Made by a program: the position numbers and the translations under genes. Positions 20,220 through 31,067 of a stretch of 64,000 nucleotides of DNA are shown in pieces. Position 1 is the stretch's first letter. The number at the start of each line of letters is the position of its first letter. Origin of the DNA: Trichomonas vaginalis G3 (Eukaryota; Parabasalia; Trichomonadida; Trichomonadidae). Under the pieces are notes generated by a model. The model made no database searches and was not told the DNA's origin. It worked only from the letters and a program-made list of their open reading frames with translations. The stretch lies in contig NC_067203.1 of assembly GCF_026262505.1 (NCBI RefSeq), positions 12,090,001-12,154,000 of the forward strand. Reading direction: 5' to 3'.

Positions 20220-20765
20220 TTATTGAGCTTTTTCTTTGAGGGCTTCCTTAGCCTTTTGATCTGCTTCCTTCTGTTTTTGGACTTCGTGATAAATAACACC
20301 ATGTTCCTTATTTGTAAATCTTTTCATCTTAAATGTATCCTTAAGAGCTGGTTCTGTAGGTGCATGCTTAGTATGTCCAATAGATGCGGCTGTTGGACGT
20401 AATGGGTCGATCTTCTTCTTGTTCTTTCCGCCAGTAAGCTCGGCCTTTGCAGCAGCACGCTTCTCCTCTTCTTCTTGCTTAGTCATACGCTGAGCAATAA
20501 CAGCATTGGAGTGAAGGAATGGATCGGCACGAACATCAATATCATGTGTTGACATACCGTATGTAAAATTAGGGTCTGTATCAGATGGTAGTGTATCTTT
20601 CTTTGGTGATTTCTTCTGAACCTTTGATTTTGATCTGACCTGGGCAGAATGTTCTTCAAATTCTTTGATGCGATTATCCCAACCCTGGACGACTTCTGTC
20701 ATATCTTCATGTTCGCCAGACTTCTTACCGAAGGTCATTTCTTGTAACTGTGATTTCTTCATCAA
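20220..20765 (-). CDS. Basic 181-aa protein, unrecognised
   Basis: Host gene, leftward. The product is Lys/Glu/Ala-rich with a moderately conserved-looking middle (NFTYGMSTHDIDVRADPFLH; SNAVIAQRMTKQEEEEKRAA) and a second patch (DPLRPTAASIGHTKHAPTEP; KDTFKMKRFTNKEHGVIYHE), ending in a helical KQKEADQKAKEALKEK tail. No membrane segment or signal peptide is visible. Short motif-dotted basic proteins like this occur among flagellar microtubule inner proteins, but I do not recognise a family. Its promoter lies in the 520 bp before the E2 insertion. Confidence 0.7.
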   Translation of the reverse strand: MMKKSQLQEMTFGKKSGEHEDMTEVVQGWDNRIKEFEEHSAQVRSKSKVQKKSPKKDTLPSDTDPNFTYGMSTHDIDVRADPFLHSNAVIAQRMTKQEEEEKRAAAKAELTGGKNKKKIDPLRPTAASIGHTKHAPTEPALKDTFKMKRFTNKEHGVIYHEVQKQKEADQKAKEALKEKAQ

Positions 20766-21289
20766 AAAAATTTAACGAAAAAACGAATTTTCTCGCAGAA
20801 AAATTGTATCGATCTGAAATCACTCCGAAGATTTCAATTGTTAATTCATTATATTTAGACGTTGGATAATGTGCATAGGGAAAATTCCATAGTTAATTAA
20901 ACAAACACTCCAATATTTTCAAAATTTAAACATTTGAGGATCTAGCAAATGATACAATGGGAATAAGCCAAAATTCGTCTGTTCTATCAATCAATTGCAT
21001 TGGTGGCTATAATTTATATATTTTATACTTTTTGATAAAAAAAATTTGCATTTAATAATGAATAATACGCGCCATCGGTGTTAGATATGCATACTTGTAT
21101 ATTATGATATGATTCCATTTGTCAAATGTTGACAATAATAAATTTTGAAATTATATTAGTTCTCGACTCAAAAGTCACCATACCATACTCTTCATGGTTT
21201 AACAGTCTCAGAACATGCAAATAAATAAATATTTGATTCAAGTTCGAAAATTTAGCATGACAATGGCGTCAAAATAAAAAATTTCGATG
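20766..21289. other. Host intergenic flank of E2
   Basis: AT-rich host sequence between the basic protein gene and the E2 insertion point. No gene is visible. It should hold the promoter of the leftward gene. Confidence 0.5.
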
Positions 21290-21290
21290 G

Positions 21291-21295
<5 letters not shown>
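21290..21295. repeat. Target-site duplication, left (GTTATA)
   Basis: GTTATA directly precedes the terminal A-run of E2 and recurs as a direct copy at 46,164-46,169 directly after the terminal T-run. Six base pairs is the known Polinton duplication length. Confidence 0.9.
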
Positions 21296-21321
<26 letters not shown>

Positions 21322-21395
21322 GGTAGTGGGGCTTCCAGGGGCTGCGCCCCTTCTAGCCCCGAAGATGTTTAGTATAAAATGAGGTTTTTATTCGG
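21296..21395. repeat. Terminal inverted repeat of E2, left
   Basis: It starts with 26 A, then GGTAGTGGGGCTTCC, hairpin AGGGGC-TGC-GCCCCT, TCTAGCCCCGAAGATG, and a weaker match onward (AGTATAAAATGAG). The right end in reverse complement reads GGTAGTGGGGCTTCC, hairpin AGGCAC-TTC-GTGCCT, TCTAGCCCTGAGGATG. The inner stems differ at two base pairs, both compensated. Confidence 0.92.
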
Positions 21396-21402
21396 AAAAT
21401 TG

Positions 21403-22281
21403 TTAGTCTTCTGGTGTGAATTCGGAGGACTCTTCGTGTTTCTCTTCTTCGTGTTTCTCTTCTTCTTCCTCTTCCATTGCTTCTGGGAAGAAGTCTTCTT
21501 CTGGGTCGAAGACATTATATAATGTGTAATTGAATGACACATTATATCTTTCTTTGAGTTCGCTCCTGACAAAGAACTTAGTTCCAGGAATACAGAAGAC
21601 TTCTGTGCGTTGGAAAAGCTGATGTCCTGGAACAAATTTGGCAATTAGAGACTTCTTTTTTCCGAATTGTTCAGGAGTTTCCATGACGACAGTAACAACA
21701 TCTCCATCTGCGAGGTCTTGTTGTTGTTCGGAAAGGTAAAGAGCAATGATATAAATGGTTGCTGCGTTGAATTCGAGAAAGTCGAATTCAAATTGTGTAG
21801 TCGTATAGCAGTCAAACCATTTTGTACAGTTGTCTCCGAACTCGTCAATGTATTCATCTTGGTCATATCCGTAACTAAAGACTTGGAATTCGGCAATTGT
21901 CTTGTCGAATGACCGTTGGATGTTACGAGGAAGATTTTGACGAACTTGGTATAAAGTTCTCAACATTATGAGCTTAGTAAATGTTGGAAAATACTGAACT
22001 AAGACATCGCTAAGCTCAATTGGACTTGGAATTGTCTTAGTAAGTTCAATTGAACTAGCAATTGCTTTGTTCAGAACTTCACAGAACTGAGTATTGTATA
22101 TAGCGTCTGGTTGTGTGTTTTCTTCGGCGTCTTTGAGATATTTAGAGCAAATTTGTTGAAGAATTTCTCTTAATTCGCTGTTAGACTTTTTGGCGGTTAT
22201 TCTAACAGCTGTGCCAGTTCTTGGAGGTTGTGGGGCTTTGGCTTTGGTTAGCGGTTGAGAATTGTTAATGTTGGCTTCCAT
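21403..22281 (-). CDS. Acidic-tailed protein next to the left terminus (E2)
   Basis: Unrecognised, 292 aa. It begins MEANINNSQPLTKAKAPQPP, has a helical middle (SELREILQQICSKYLKDAEE; SIELTKTIPSPIELSDVLVQ) and a beta-rich C-terminal half (QQQDLADGDVVTVVMETPEQ; RTEVFCIPGTKFFVRSELKE). It ends in an extreme acidic run (EAMEEEEEEKHEEEKHEE). The inner Met is chosen as start because TTTATTTTTGTCTAATG, the element's start motif, lies directly before it; a frame 12 codons longer exists. Acidic tails are common in DNA-mimic or histone-binding proteins, but no function is shown. It looks whole. Confidence 0.6.
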   Translation of the reverse strand: MEANINNSQPLTKAKAPQPPRTGTAVRITAKKSNSELREILQQICSKYLKDAEENTQPDAIYNTQFCEVLNKAIASSIELTKTIPSPIELSDVLVQYFPTFTKLIMLRTLYQVRQNLPRNIQRSFDKTIAEFQVFSYGYDQDEYIDEFGDNCTKWFDCYTTTQFEFDFLEFNAATIYIIALYLSEQQQDLADGDVVTVVMETPEQFGKKKSLIAKFVPGHQLFQRTEVFCIPGTKFFVRSELKERYNVSFNYTLYNVFDPEEDFFPEAMEEEEEEKHEEEKHEESSEFTPED

Positions 22282-22317
22282 TAGACAAAAATAAACTGTT
22301 TTTTTCGGACTACTCAT

Positions 22318-22753
22318 AGAAAAGTTTAAAATAAACCGTTTTCGTCAACGGTAACCCCCTCTATTTTTTTATTTTATTTAATAGTTACCGTTGGCAAACC
22401 GTTCCATCTCAAATATTGAATGAACTATAAACGTTTTTTGTTTTCTATATATACTTTTTTGTCCAACGGTAAAACTTTTTACACAACGGTTTTTGAGAGT
22501 CGTCGCCGTTGACTTTTTTGTAGAGCACTCAAAATAGTACAGCTTTGTCTGGACAAGTAAGGGTCTATCGTCGCTACAGGAAAAGTTACAGGCGTTCCAA
22601 GGAAGTATACTTTGAGAAGACTTTCCCCCTTATAGAATGAGATAGGACGGTTATTTTACAAAACTGACAACACTTTGACCGAGTAGTTTTTTGTGCTGAA
22701 CAAAAAGTGTCATATAAACATCTGTCAAAAACCGCTTTTTAACTTCACTTAAA
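22318..22753. promoter_or_regulatory. Divergent intergenic region with a cluster of AACGGT sites (E2)
   Basis: The region separates the leftward acidic-tail gene from the rightward coiled-coil gene. Between 22,334 and 22,512 the hexamer AACGGT/ACCGTT occurs about six times in both orientations (for example TCAACGGTAACC, AGTTACCGTTGG, AAACCGTTCC, CCAACGGTAAA, ACAACGGTTTT), with a variant CGCCGTTGAC. AACGG is a Myb-type recognition core. A regulatory role is inferred. Confidence 0.5.
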
Positions 22754-25700
22754 ATGCCACGTAAGCTACGTAAGAATATACGTAAGAGGAAGAGAGCATT
22801 GAAACATCCAATAGTAAGACTGACACCACAACAACAGTTGCAACAACAAATGCTGAATGACCCCACTATGTTGCAACAAATGTCAAGCAATCCTATGCTT
22901 TTAAACCGAGTTGTTGGTGCACAGAGTGGAGGTTTAAGAGCGGCACTTTTAGCGAAAATGGCAGGCTATGGTGGAGCTGCAGACGGAACAGCTTATAACC
23001 CTCAAAGTCAAATGAATTTGAGTTCACTCAAAAATCAAATAACAGATGTCAAAAAGTCAAACATAGACATACAGAAGCAAATAAGTGAAAACGAAAAGAA
23101 ACTAGAATATGACAGACACACAAAGAAACTAAATGAGTTAAACGTAGAGAAAAAGAAGAAAGAAGAACAACTGAAAGAACTAAGTACAGAGGAATATGCG
23201 AAAAAAGTGTCAGAAAAAGCAGCAGAAGTAGCAAAAATGGAACAAGATGTCATAAATTTGAAAAACCATACTACTCAATATAAAATACTGAAAGATGAAG
23301 AGATAAAACAAAAAGCCCTGAAGACATATATGGATAGCGATGAGTATAAAAAAGAAGTTGAAGCAAATGTAAAGGCAGAAAAACTTTTACAGTTGCAAAA
23401 CCAAACCGTACAGTATGAAAACTTAGCACAAGAAAGTAAAAATAACGACGCGGCTATGCAAAAGGCAATGAAAAGCGCAGAATATATAAAAGCCAACAAT
23501 GACTGGTTAGATGCCCAAGCCAACGCTAAAGCAGCCCAACTCATAGGGTCAATAAGGACAAAAATACAAGCGGATGAAGATAGTTCAAATGAAGCTTTAA
23601 CAAATGCTGACTTTAAGAACGCCTTCGAAGCTCTTCATAGTAAGGTGAAACAAGTGAACGACTTCTCATCTGGAAAGAAACTGAAGTCTGAAGGTTTCGA
23701 CAAAGAGTTAAGAGAAGTAGCACAAAATATGACGAAAATAACAGATGCAGCAACGAGACAGGCAGTTCAAAGTGCCTATGACGCCGTTAGAGCAACTGTT
23801 GTGGAAAGTCAAGAAAAAGAGTTACAACAGACCAAAACAGACCTAGTAAATGCTTTCTTAAGAACGAAAAGTCAGGTAGGACATTACGCTGCAGATGGAA
23901 CATATGTGCCAGCTGGTGGAACTTATATACCACCAAACCCTCCAAGAGAAGCACCTGCACCAGGACTACCTAAAACATTTACATCGTCACATGGACACAG
24001 ACACAGGCATGCACCAAAACCAACACAACAACCACCTCCACAACCAGCACCACAACCAACAGTTCAAAACACTGCACAGCAACCAACACAACAACCAACA
24101 GTTCAAAACCCTGCACAACAACAACCACAAACAGAGCAAGGACATAAAAGAAGTAGAGAACAAGGAAACCAAGAATTCTTAAAAATGCTTAAAGAAGAGT
24201 GTGGTTTCCCAGATACTGTTGACTTTAGTGACAGATATAAAGAAGCTATTGGAAAGTTCAAGGATGGAAATACTGACCCGAACCTATTTAGCTTTATGGC
24301 TCAGCACCAAAACGGATATAATCTCAAACCTGGAAAATACAAGCTCGCTAAGGGATATGATTTAATAGCATATCATCCAAATGACATGGATGAATTTACT
24401 CCGAGATATTTGATGTCAGAGCTAAATGACAATTCAACTTTCGTCATGAAACGCGTAAAAAATAGAGACGGAACGAAAGAACAAAAGCTTATGAATGCGG
24501 ATGACGTAGATAGGGAAATTGTTGAAAACGGTCTCGGAATATATGAAATGCCAGCAGATGAGGTACAAGAAACTCCACAGGAAGAAGTTCAGATACAACC
24601 AGACATGGAAGAAATAGTTCAGCAACAACAGCTAGAAGAGCCTGAAGGAAACGAACAAGTCCTTCCTTTGGAAACTAACTTCACAGAACTAGATGAAGAT
24701 TTGGAACAGCCGAAAAATCTTGACCCTCAACAAGAGCATGAGGTGAATATGGAATCTTTCCAAGAGTCTAAGAAAGATTCGGCTGACATAGTAGAAGAAT
24801 ATCGAAAAATGTTTGCCGACATACAAAAGACTCCAACACCAGATGAAAATATTCAGCATAGAATGAAAGTACTGAAAGAAAATGTACACAAATACAACAA
24901 CCCTTTTTACTTACGAGCATTTAACGTTCAATCTTCGGATGAACTCGGTGAAGATAAAAGGTTAAATTTCAAGAAAACATATAGAAATGAAACATTGTTT
25001 AAAGTTCATTCAGAACCTAGCCAAGATGGAAACAAACCTACTTTTGTTTCTGCAGACGATGGAACTACAATGAGATGGGGTCATAAAGCTAATCCGATAG
25101 GTGGTTCATAAACTTACAACCACAATTCCAAGAAGTTGTAGACGCAATGGAAGTCAATGGTGAACGAGATATAGCTGGTATTTTAAGCGCGGCTTTAATG
25201 CCATTGAAAGATATGAAACATGCAGATATTTTGGACCAGTATGAAATGAACATGGCTGATGGAAATATAACACCTGACGTTCTAGAACATTTATCTCAAA
25301 GAACTACACAGAACCATAGAGATGGTATATTTGGTGAAGAGTTTAGAAAGAAAGTTAGGGAGAGCGAAGGAAGAGAACCTATTGTACATGACCTTGCAAA
25401 TGAAAGTTTACAAAATGTCATAAAAACTTACTTTGCAGACAATGAACCGAGAAGGGATGAATATTTAAGAAAACTCAAATGGACAGTACCAAATGAAATG
25501 TTAGTATTGAAAAACATGTTCCTTGACAAAATAAAACCAACTACAGAAATAAACGACGCAAGACTGAAAGATTGGGTAAAGCTTTCCCATTCACAAAAGA
25601 TATAGTTGGTAACATGGAAAGAAAACCAGAATGGCTACAAAAACATATATTTGGAAACGAGCTTATTCCATATGGACAGCTCTGTTTGAAGAGCTTGAAC

Positions 25701-25966
25701 CAGAAACTCAGGAAAGAGTCATGCAAACAATACGCGAAGACTCAAATACAGACTATGACAAACTCTTTCTAGGATATAGGTTACCTGAGATGGGCGACCA
25801 GAGCCAAAAGGCAAAAAGGACATGGGAAATTTGCAACATACTAGATGAACATAATGCAAAGATGCAACAACTTCAAGCAGAGGGCAATGAAGGAAAAAGA
25901 AGAGTTAAAAACTCAGTCAGGAAGAAAGTAAAGCTTGGTCCACGTGGGTTCTATTATGACATATAA
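22754..25966 (+). pseudogene. Large basic/coiled-coil protein (E2), broken
   Basis: The N-terminus is strongly basic (MPRKLRKNIRKRKRALKHP), followed by Gln-rich and Gly/Ala stretches, then about 300 residues of charged coiled coil (KNQITDVKKSNIDIQKQISE; KNDEEIKQKALKTYMDS-type helices). A Pro/Gln-rich spacer follows (QPPPQPAPQPTVQN), and then globular regions without known motifs. It lies upstream of the major capsid gene on the same strand and ends 32 bp before it. Size, basic head and position suggest a structural or core protein, but no family is recognised. It is broken, with about two breaks. Confidence 0.6.
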
Positions 25967-25998
25967 ATCCAACTATTCTATATTTTTACTCATATGAA

Positions 25999-27464
25999 AT
26001 GTACGCCGCTCAGAATATAACGCCAACAGTTTTGGATGCCATGAATGGAAATGTTTCCGAATGGTATAACGAATGCGACAATGCCATTAGAAGGTCAGAA
26101 ATAGTTCCTGGAACTTACGAATATACAACTGCTGTTTCTTATGGAAACGTAGGTGAGTTTGGAGAAGGTTCTTCAACAACAGTAGATATTGCTTGCGACA
26201 GGTTTCATATAATTTCTATTGACAACTCTTTCTTATACGTGGAACAAGACATTGAAATAAAACCTTCTGCCAAGTTGTCTGACAAGAAAGGTTGCAATGG
26301 AATTTTCTATGTCGGATACCAATATGCTCCAGAAGTTTTCATGGGATATAAGATATATTCTAACTCTGACTTAGTTCAAACAGTAACATGGGCAAACTAT
26401 GAATGGTTCGCTTTGAGAAACTCAGTACAACCACAAGCTAGAGAACAAACAGACCAGTATGCAACTATTGAGAAAATAAGAAGACTTGACCCTAACGTTC
26501 CAGGAGTTTATGTTAACCTTTCTGGACAAACTGCAGCAGCAGTAACCAAAGTAAAATTGAAACTTAGAGTTCCTTTGTCATCTTTCCTCATCTTCAGGTT
26601 TTTAAGATACTTGCCAAACTGGGCAGGAAAAATTTCTATCGAACTTACTCCAAGCAAAAATAACTTAGTCATTGCACCAACACAAGACCCATTCACTCTT
26701 ACAGAAGTAGTGGGAACAAATAAAATGTCATTCGCCGACTTTTGCAAAAACAAAGTTGACTTAGACTTTGGTTTCTCAAACCTCAACACTGAAGTAAACT
26801 ATTATTTCAATGCTGCTGGAGATGCTTGGGACCCAGTTAAGTTCACATGCGAAAAGTTTGAATGCAAGAGAATAGAAAGCAGACTTGCAGTCTATATGTT
26901 GGACCCAGATATTTCAAATGCTTTAGCTGCCAAATATATTGCAGTTCCACTTATGTTCCCTATACACCAAATATCTGTCAAAGACTTTGCAGGTGAAGTT
27001 GGAAACCAAAGTGCTGACCCAGGTGCAAGAACAGATATTGCTTTAACAACTGCAATGAAACATGCAGATACTATGTTTGTTCTTTCAGACGAACTATAAA
27101 TGACTATTCTTGCTTCTACAACCCTGGTATTAAATATCATATAAACATAGATGGCAAATATTATCCAAGAGAAGAATATTCTACAGTTGAGGATATGAGG
27201 TCATACAACTTGACATTAGATGCTATGAACTTTAACAACAACTTCACAACAACCATTAACCCTGAAATGCAAAGTTCTATTATGCCATATGTGAAAGTAT
27301 GGACCCATACAGGAGCTCAAAACACTCAATATACAAATGGAGACCGTTCAAACTTTTGGCTTGGCATTCCATTTGCTGACTCAGAAGACTTTATGGGTGG
27401 TATTTCAACTGTTGGTACAGTTCAAATACAATATACTGGTGACAGAGACGGTCCAATGAATTGA
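25999..27464 (+). pseudogene. Major capsid protein, double jelly-roll (E2), broken
   Basis: Forms the hexon-like capsomers of the icosahedral capsid. The N-terminal helix MYAAQNITPTVLDAMNGNVS is followed by a first beta barrel (YTTAVSYGNVGEFGEGSSTT) and the conserved strand-turn LKLRVPLSSFLIFRFLRYLP ... NWAGKISIELTP. This aligns with the E3 capsid protein (LRLRIPVRKFYH and its continuation). The C-terminal barrel contains LTLDAMNFNNNFTTTINPEM. Length near 490 codons fits Polinton major capsid proteins. It is broken about once. Neighbours: the large coiled-coil gene upstream and small virion-type genes downstream. Confidence 0.8.
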
Positions 27465-27497
27465 AAGCAAAGAAGTTTACAAAACCAATAGCACTTT

Positions 27498-27916
27498 TCA
27501 CGGAAGATGCTCTTTTGAAGATTCGTTCGATGAAACCTGCTGGGGCTCCTCAGATTGGCATAACGACAGCTTCCATCGAGCAGATTTTGGCAGCAGGTCA
27601 GTAAGTTGTTCTTGAACTGACTTCTCTCCGTCAAATATTGACAGTACGCCAGTTTTGACATAAAATTGTATTATAAACTTACCTTTAGAAATATCGGTCA
27701 GTTTTGTTGTTATATTTTTGTCTGCTTCAAGAACTTTCACCATTTCAGTTATACCAACTTTCTTTGCTTTATGAAAATATTTTGGTTCAGCAAAGACTGC
27801 TATTCTATAACATTTTCCATTGTTTGTGTAAAGAACTATTCTGTCAATGTATTTGTATTGTTTGTGTGTGTAAACTTTGTTTGCTTCAATTCGAAGAGAT
27901 ACTCGAATACGTCCAT
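27498..27916 (-). pseudogene. Small unrecognised gene (E2), broken
   Basis: The leftward coding stretch contains KVYTHKQYKYIDRIVLYTNN, KCYRIAVFAEPKYFHKAKK and EADKNITTKLTDISKGKFI, which look like a globular alpha/beta protein of about 140 residues, but no family is recognised. It is broken about once. It converges with the capsid gene and diverges from the gene at 27,935 across only 18 bp. Confidence 0.4.
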
Positions 27917-27934
27917 CTTTTTATTCTAAGTAAA
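27917..27934. promoter_or_regulatory. 18-bp divergent start region (E2)
   Basis: CTTTTTATTCTAAGTAAA separates two oppositely directed start codons (ATG at 27,916 leftward and 27,935 rightward). It is T-rich then A-rich, so each strand shows the TTTTA...TAAA-ATG start motif. Confidence 0.55.
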
Positions 27935-28516
27935 ATGTCATTTCCGAAAAATAGAAGCGTAAGTGTTTCAAAAGGTTTAATGGCGGTGGCAGATGTGAAG
28001 TTAAATTCACCAACTCAAACAAACAGTCAAAGTGTTGTTGTCAATGTCAAAGAAAGAGATGTTGAAGTGGGGAAACCATACGAAGACGAAGATGGTATAA
28101 CAATAGTTCCTGTAAAAGAACAACCAACATACCCTGAAGTTAGCAGAGACTTAAGTTCTGTTGCAGATATTCGAAACGACTACCAACAACTTAAAGACAA
28201 ACTTAAAACTCAGGAGAAGATTTGTCAAGCTTTGGGTATAATGTTAAACTTGGTTGAGCACAACCCTGTAAAAGTGAACTCATATGTCATCGCACCTCAT
28301 GAAATTTTGAAAGAACTATTGAAACTTTTGACAGAGGCAGACGATATAAACATCAAAGAAATAGAACCCGACGTTAGTTGCTGTGGTGTTTCATATAATG
28401 TCATTGACAAGATATACGTTATGAAAGGAGGTGAAACGTTGAACTTAAAATATAGTTTCCCAGACGTCATAAAAATATTTGACGACCACAACATTTCATT
28501 AAAATTTACTTGCTAA
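27935..28516 (+). CDS. 193-aa protein downstream of capsid gene (E2)
   Basis: Unrecognised. It begins MSFPKNRSVSVSKGLMAVAD. A flexible Ser/Thr/Val-rich head and acidic hinge (KPYEDEDGITIVPVKEQP) precede a helix (RNDYQQLKDKLKTQEKICQA) and an alpha/beta C-terminus (SCCGVSYNVIDKIYVMKGGE). The start is set by the divergent start motif directly upstream; an earlier in-frame start overlaps the opposite gene. It looks whole. The position between the major capsid gene and the next small gene suggests a virion-associated protein. Confidence 0.6.
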   Translation: MSFPKNRSVSVSKGLMAVADVKLNSPTQTNSQSVVVNVKERDVEVGKPYEDEDGITIVPVKEQPTYPEVSRDLSSVADIRNDYQQLKDKLKTQEKICQALGIMLNLVEHNPVKVNSYVIAPHEILKELLKLLTEADDINIKEIEPDVSCCGVSYNVIDKIYVMKGGETLNLKYSFPDVIKIFDDHNISLKFTC

Positions 28517-28520
28517 GTAA

Positions 28521-29332
28521 ATGGCAGAAGACATAGTGGTTTATACTATTACGACTAAAAACCCTGAGTCATATAATTCTATAACAACAAACTTACAAAG
28601 TCCTCAAGGACGATATTGTAAACTGACCTTAAACACGATGACGACTAAAGCCTGTTTTGCTCTTTTGACACCAGAAGACTTTGTTGTTGTGAATGGTAAA
28701 AAATACTTCTTTGAAGATACTTACTCAGATATACCACCAACAGGTTTTGTTGACTTATTAATACTTTAAGGACGGATGTAACATGTGCTGCAACTAGAGC
28801 AGTTTCATTATGTTTGGATGTCCGACTGAGTTTACTATAAACGATATGAGCTATAATACAAAACTTATATCTGGTTTTTACTACCAACAGTTCCTATAAC
28901 AGGAAAAGGTGTCATACAAGGTTTGTCTGTTCCATTGACTTTAAGTAACCAATCTTATATATTGTTTCAAACTTAGGTTCAAAGTGTTATTCGAATGTCG
29001 ACAGAAACTACTATGACCAAAAGATACTCATGCGTATAAACAACACTTTCTCTGCTGGTTTGCCTATTGTTCATTCGAATGCAGAGTTTTCAGCTTTAGT
29101 AACTCAAACACTTTAGCAAACATAAACTTAACCTTAGTTGACGCAAAACTTTGTTCCTGTAAAACTTTTATGTCCTATGTATTTGTCAATGACGGCAGAA
29201 AGTTTCGAATTGGAAGATGCAACTGGTGAAAGTATTGTACTACAAGAACAACTTCAACAACAAATAGCTCAAGAACAACAAATGCAACAAATGGAACAAA
29301 TGGAACAAATGCAACAACAAAGTCAAGAATAA
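28521..29332 (+). pseudogene. Possible virion protein (E2), broken
   Basis: It starts four bases after the previous stop with MAEDIVVYTITTKNPESYNS and beta-rich sequence (YCKLTLNTMTTKACFALLTP; KKYFFEDTYSDIPPTGFVDL). The C-terminus is Gln/Met-rich (QQLQQQIAQEQQMQQMEQME). It has the look of a jelly-roll or fibre-associated protein, but I cannot assign it. Broken, with several breaks. Confidence 0.4.
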
Positions 29333-29360
29333 AAAAAATATTTTTTTTATTTTTATAAAA

Positions 29361-30597
29361 ATGTACAGAATAGACGTTTCAGATTTTTATGACTTCCAAG
29401 CGTTCAGAAATATGTGTCCATTTAGAGACTATAACAAAGCAGTCGAGAATTTGAAACGTTTAGTCATTTATGTTGACTCTGCCCCAGAATGTTATGTTAT
29501 GAAAGAATGGGATGTTGTCTTTAACAAACCAAGAGCAACCATAGTTTCAGAACAAGAATGTAGACAGAAACTTAAGAAAATAAAAGTTGTACAAGTTGGC
29601 ATGAAGATGTTAGATGCTTGGGATATCTTATTGTCAAAGTTAGAAGATTTTTCAGTTCGTGGTATAAAGTTCTATACACCATCTCCAAACTTCTATTCTA
29701 TCTTCACTGGATATAAATACGAACAAGTAGAATGGAAAGAAAATGTTATAGAAGCTTGGTTAGACCATGTCAAAGAAATTATATGCAATGGAAAACGAAA
29801 GAGTCTATGAGTATATCTTATGTTGGTTTGCAAACATCTTACAACATCCAAGTGCTAAAAATGAAACTGCTCTCATTATAATTGGAAAACAAGGAACTGG
29901 TAAGAACACTTTCTTTACAGATATCTTATGCAAACTGTTAGAGGGCTATTCGAACCCGAATATGACAAACTTAGAAAACATCTGCGGTAAATTTAACTCT
30001 TCAATAGAGAATATGAAACTTATAGTATGTAACGAACTTCAAAGTATAGATACAACAAAGGTTTTAAACTCAGATGCTTTGAAGAGTCTTATAACAGACA
30101 AAGTTGGAGTTGTTGAAAGAAAGTATAGAGACCAAAGAGTTTGTGAAAATGTTGCAAACTTCGTCATGGTTTCAAAACAATGTTGTTCCGATGAAGTTAG
30201 AAAGTTCTGACAGAAGATATGTAGTTGTCAGAACGTCAGATTCTCATATGCAAGATACAGAATATTTTGACGACTTAGCAGAAACTTTGACACCTAACTT
30301 TTACAACCACTTGTTCTCATATTTCATGACATTAGATATTTCAAAGTTCAATCCAAGACAAATTCCACATACCGAAGAAAGACAACATTGTTAGAAGCAA
30401 ACAAGAGTGTATATGAACTGTTTATAGATGAGACTAACTTTGAGTGTTTAGATGAAAGGTCATTGTACGATGAATATAAACAATATTGTCAAGAATATGG
30501 TTATATGGCAGCGTCTAAACGAACATTCTTGGCAAATGTCAAAAATCTTTTAGATGTTCAGAATGGCGTATATACAAAGAAAATTTTTTCTGAGTAA
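29361..30597 (+). pseudogene. Superfamily-3 (D5-like) helicase (E2), broken
   Basis: Replicative helicase. The linker MLDAWDILLSKLEDFSVRGI and YSIFTGYKYEQVEWK aligns with the E1 protein. The ATPase core has Walker A IIGKQGTGKN, the LICNEL-type Walker B region (KLIVCNELQSID) and motif C NFVMVS. The C-terminus has the winged-helix-like MAASKRTFLANVKNLLDVQN region common to D5 helicases. No primase domain is recognisable ahead of it, unlike in E1. It is preceded by an 18-bp T-rich motif and start (TTTTTTTATTTTTATAAAAA then ATG). Broken, with about three breaks. Confidence 0.82.
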
Positions 30598-30632
30598 ATT
30601 TTAAAAAAATATTTTTTTATCCGATAGAAAAG

Positions 30633-31051
30633 ATGACGAAATATATTTCAGTCAACAAATATATGTCAGGACTTAAAGAAGAACTAGACCCATTCATATA
30701 TTTGAATGTTTACTTCTACCATTTTGAAAAGTCTACATTTGACAAAGTTTGGAACATCGAACCAGTTAAGTTTGCTATTGTGACTAAAAATGGTGCGAAA
30801 TTTGAAGACTTAGACATAGAAGGTTTGTTAGCAGTCAAAGAAAATTTTGACAGAAGGTTCTCAAACCTTAAAGAAGGCAAAGCATACAAACTTGTTATAC
30901 CTTATGAACCAAAGAAAGCAGACGACTATGAATATTATGAGTCAAGATAGTTGAAGTTCAAGGTAAATTGGGTAAAAAGATTTTAGAGTCTAAGCCAGTG
31001 TTTGCTCCTAAAGAGGAAGAGAACATTGACATTGACCCAGAAATGTTCTAA
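30633..31051 (+). pseudogene. Small unrecognised gene (E2), broken
   Basis: It starts MTKYISVNKYMSGLKEELDP with FEKSTFDKVWNIEPVKFAIV and RFSNLKEGKAYKLVIPYEPK, and ends in an acidic tail of the type EENIDIDPEMF. A similar arrangement (small alpha/beta protein followed by an IDIDEGSEM-type tail) occurs in E3 at 55,634 onward, so the two may be distant homologues. It is broken about once. It lies between helicase and ATPase genes and converges with the leftward gene at 31,068. Confidence 0.4.
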
Positions 31052-31067
31052 AAATAAAATTTTATTT

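Noticed and set aside
21296-21321. Poly-A at 21.3 kb as the tail of a retroposed gene
   Set aside because: It lies outside a terminal hairpin that recurs inverted with poly-T at 46.16 kb, with a 6-bp direct duplication outside both; it belongs to the Maverick terminus.
23035-23544. Ser/Phe/Cys-rich leftward frames opposite the large coiled-coil gene
   Set aside because: They are antisense shadows of the Lys/Gln-rich coding strand.
30104-30394. A separate small gene within the helicase
   Set aside because: The reading belongs to the broken SF3 helicase region rather than to an independent gene.
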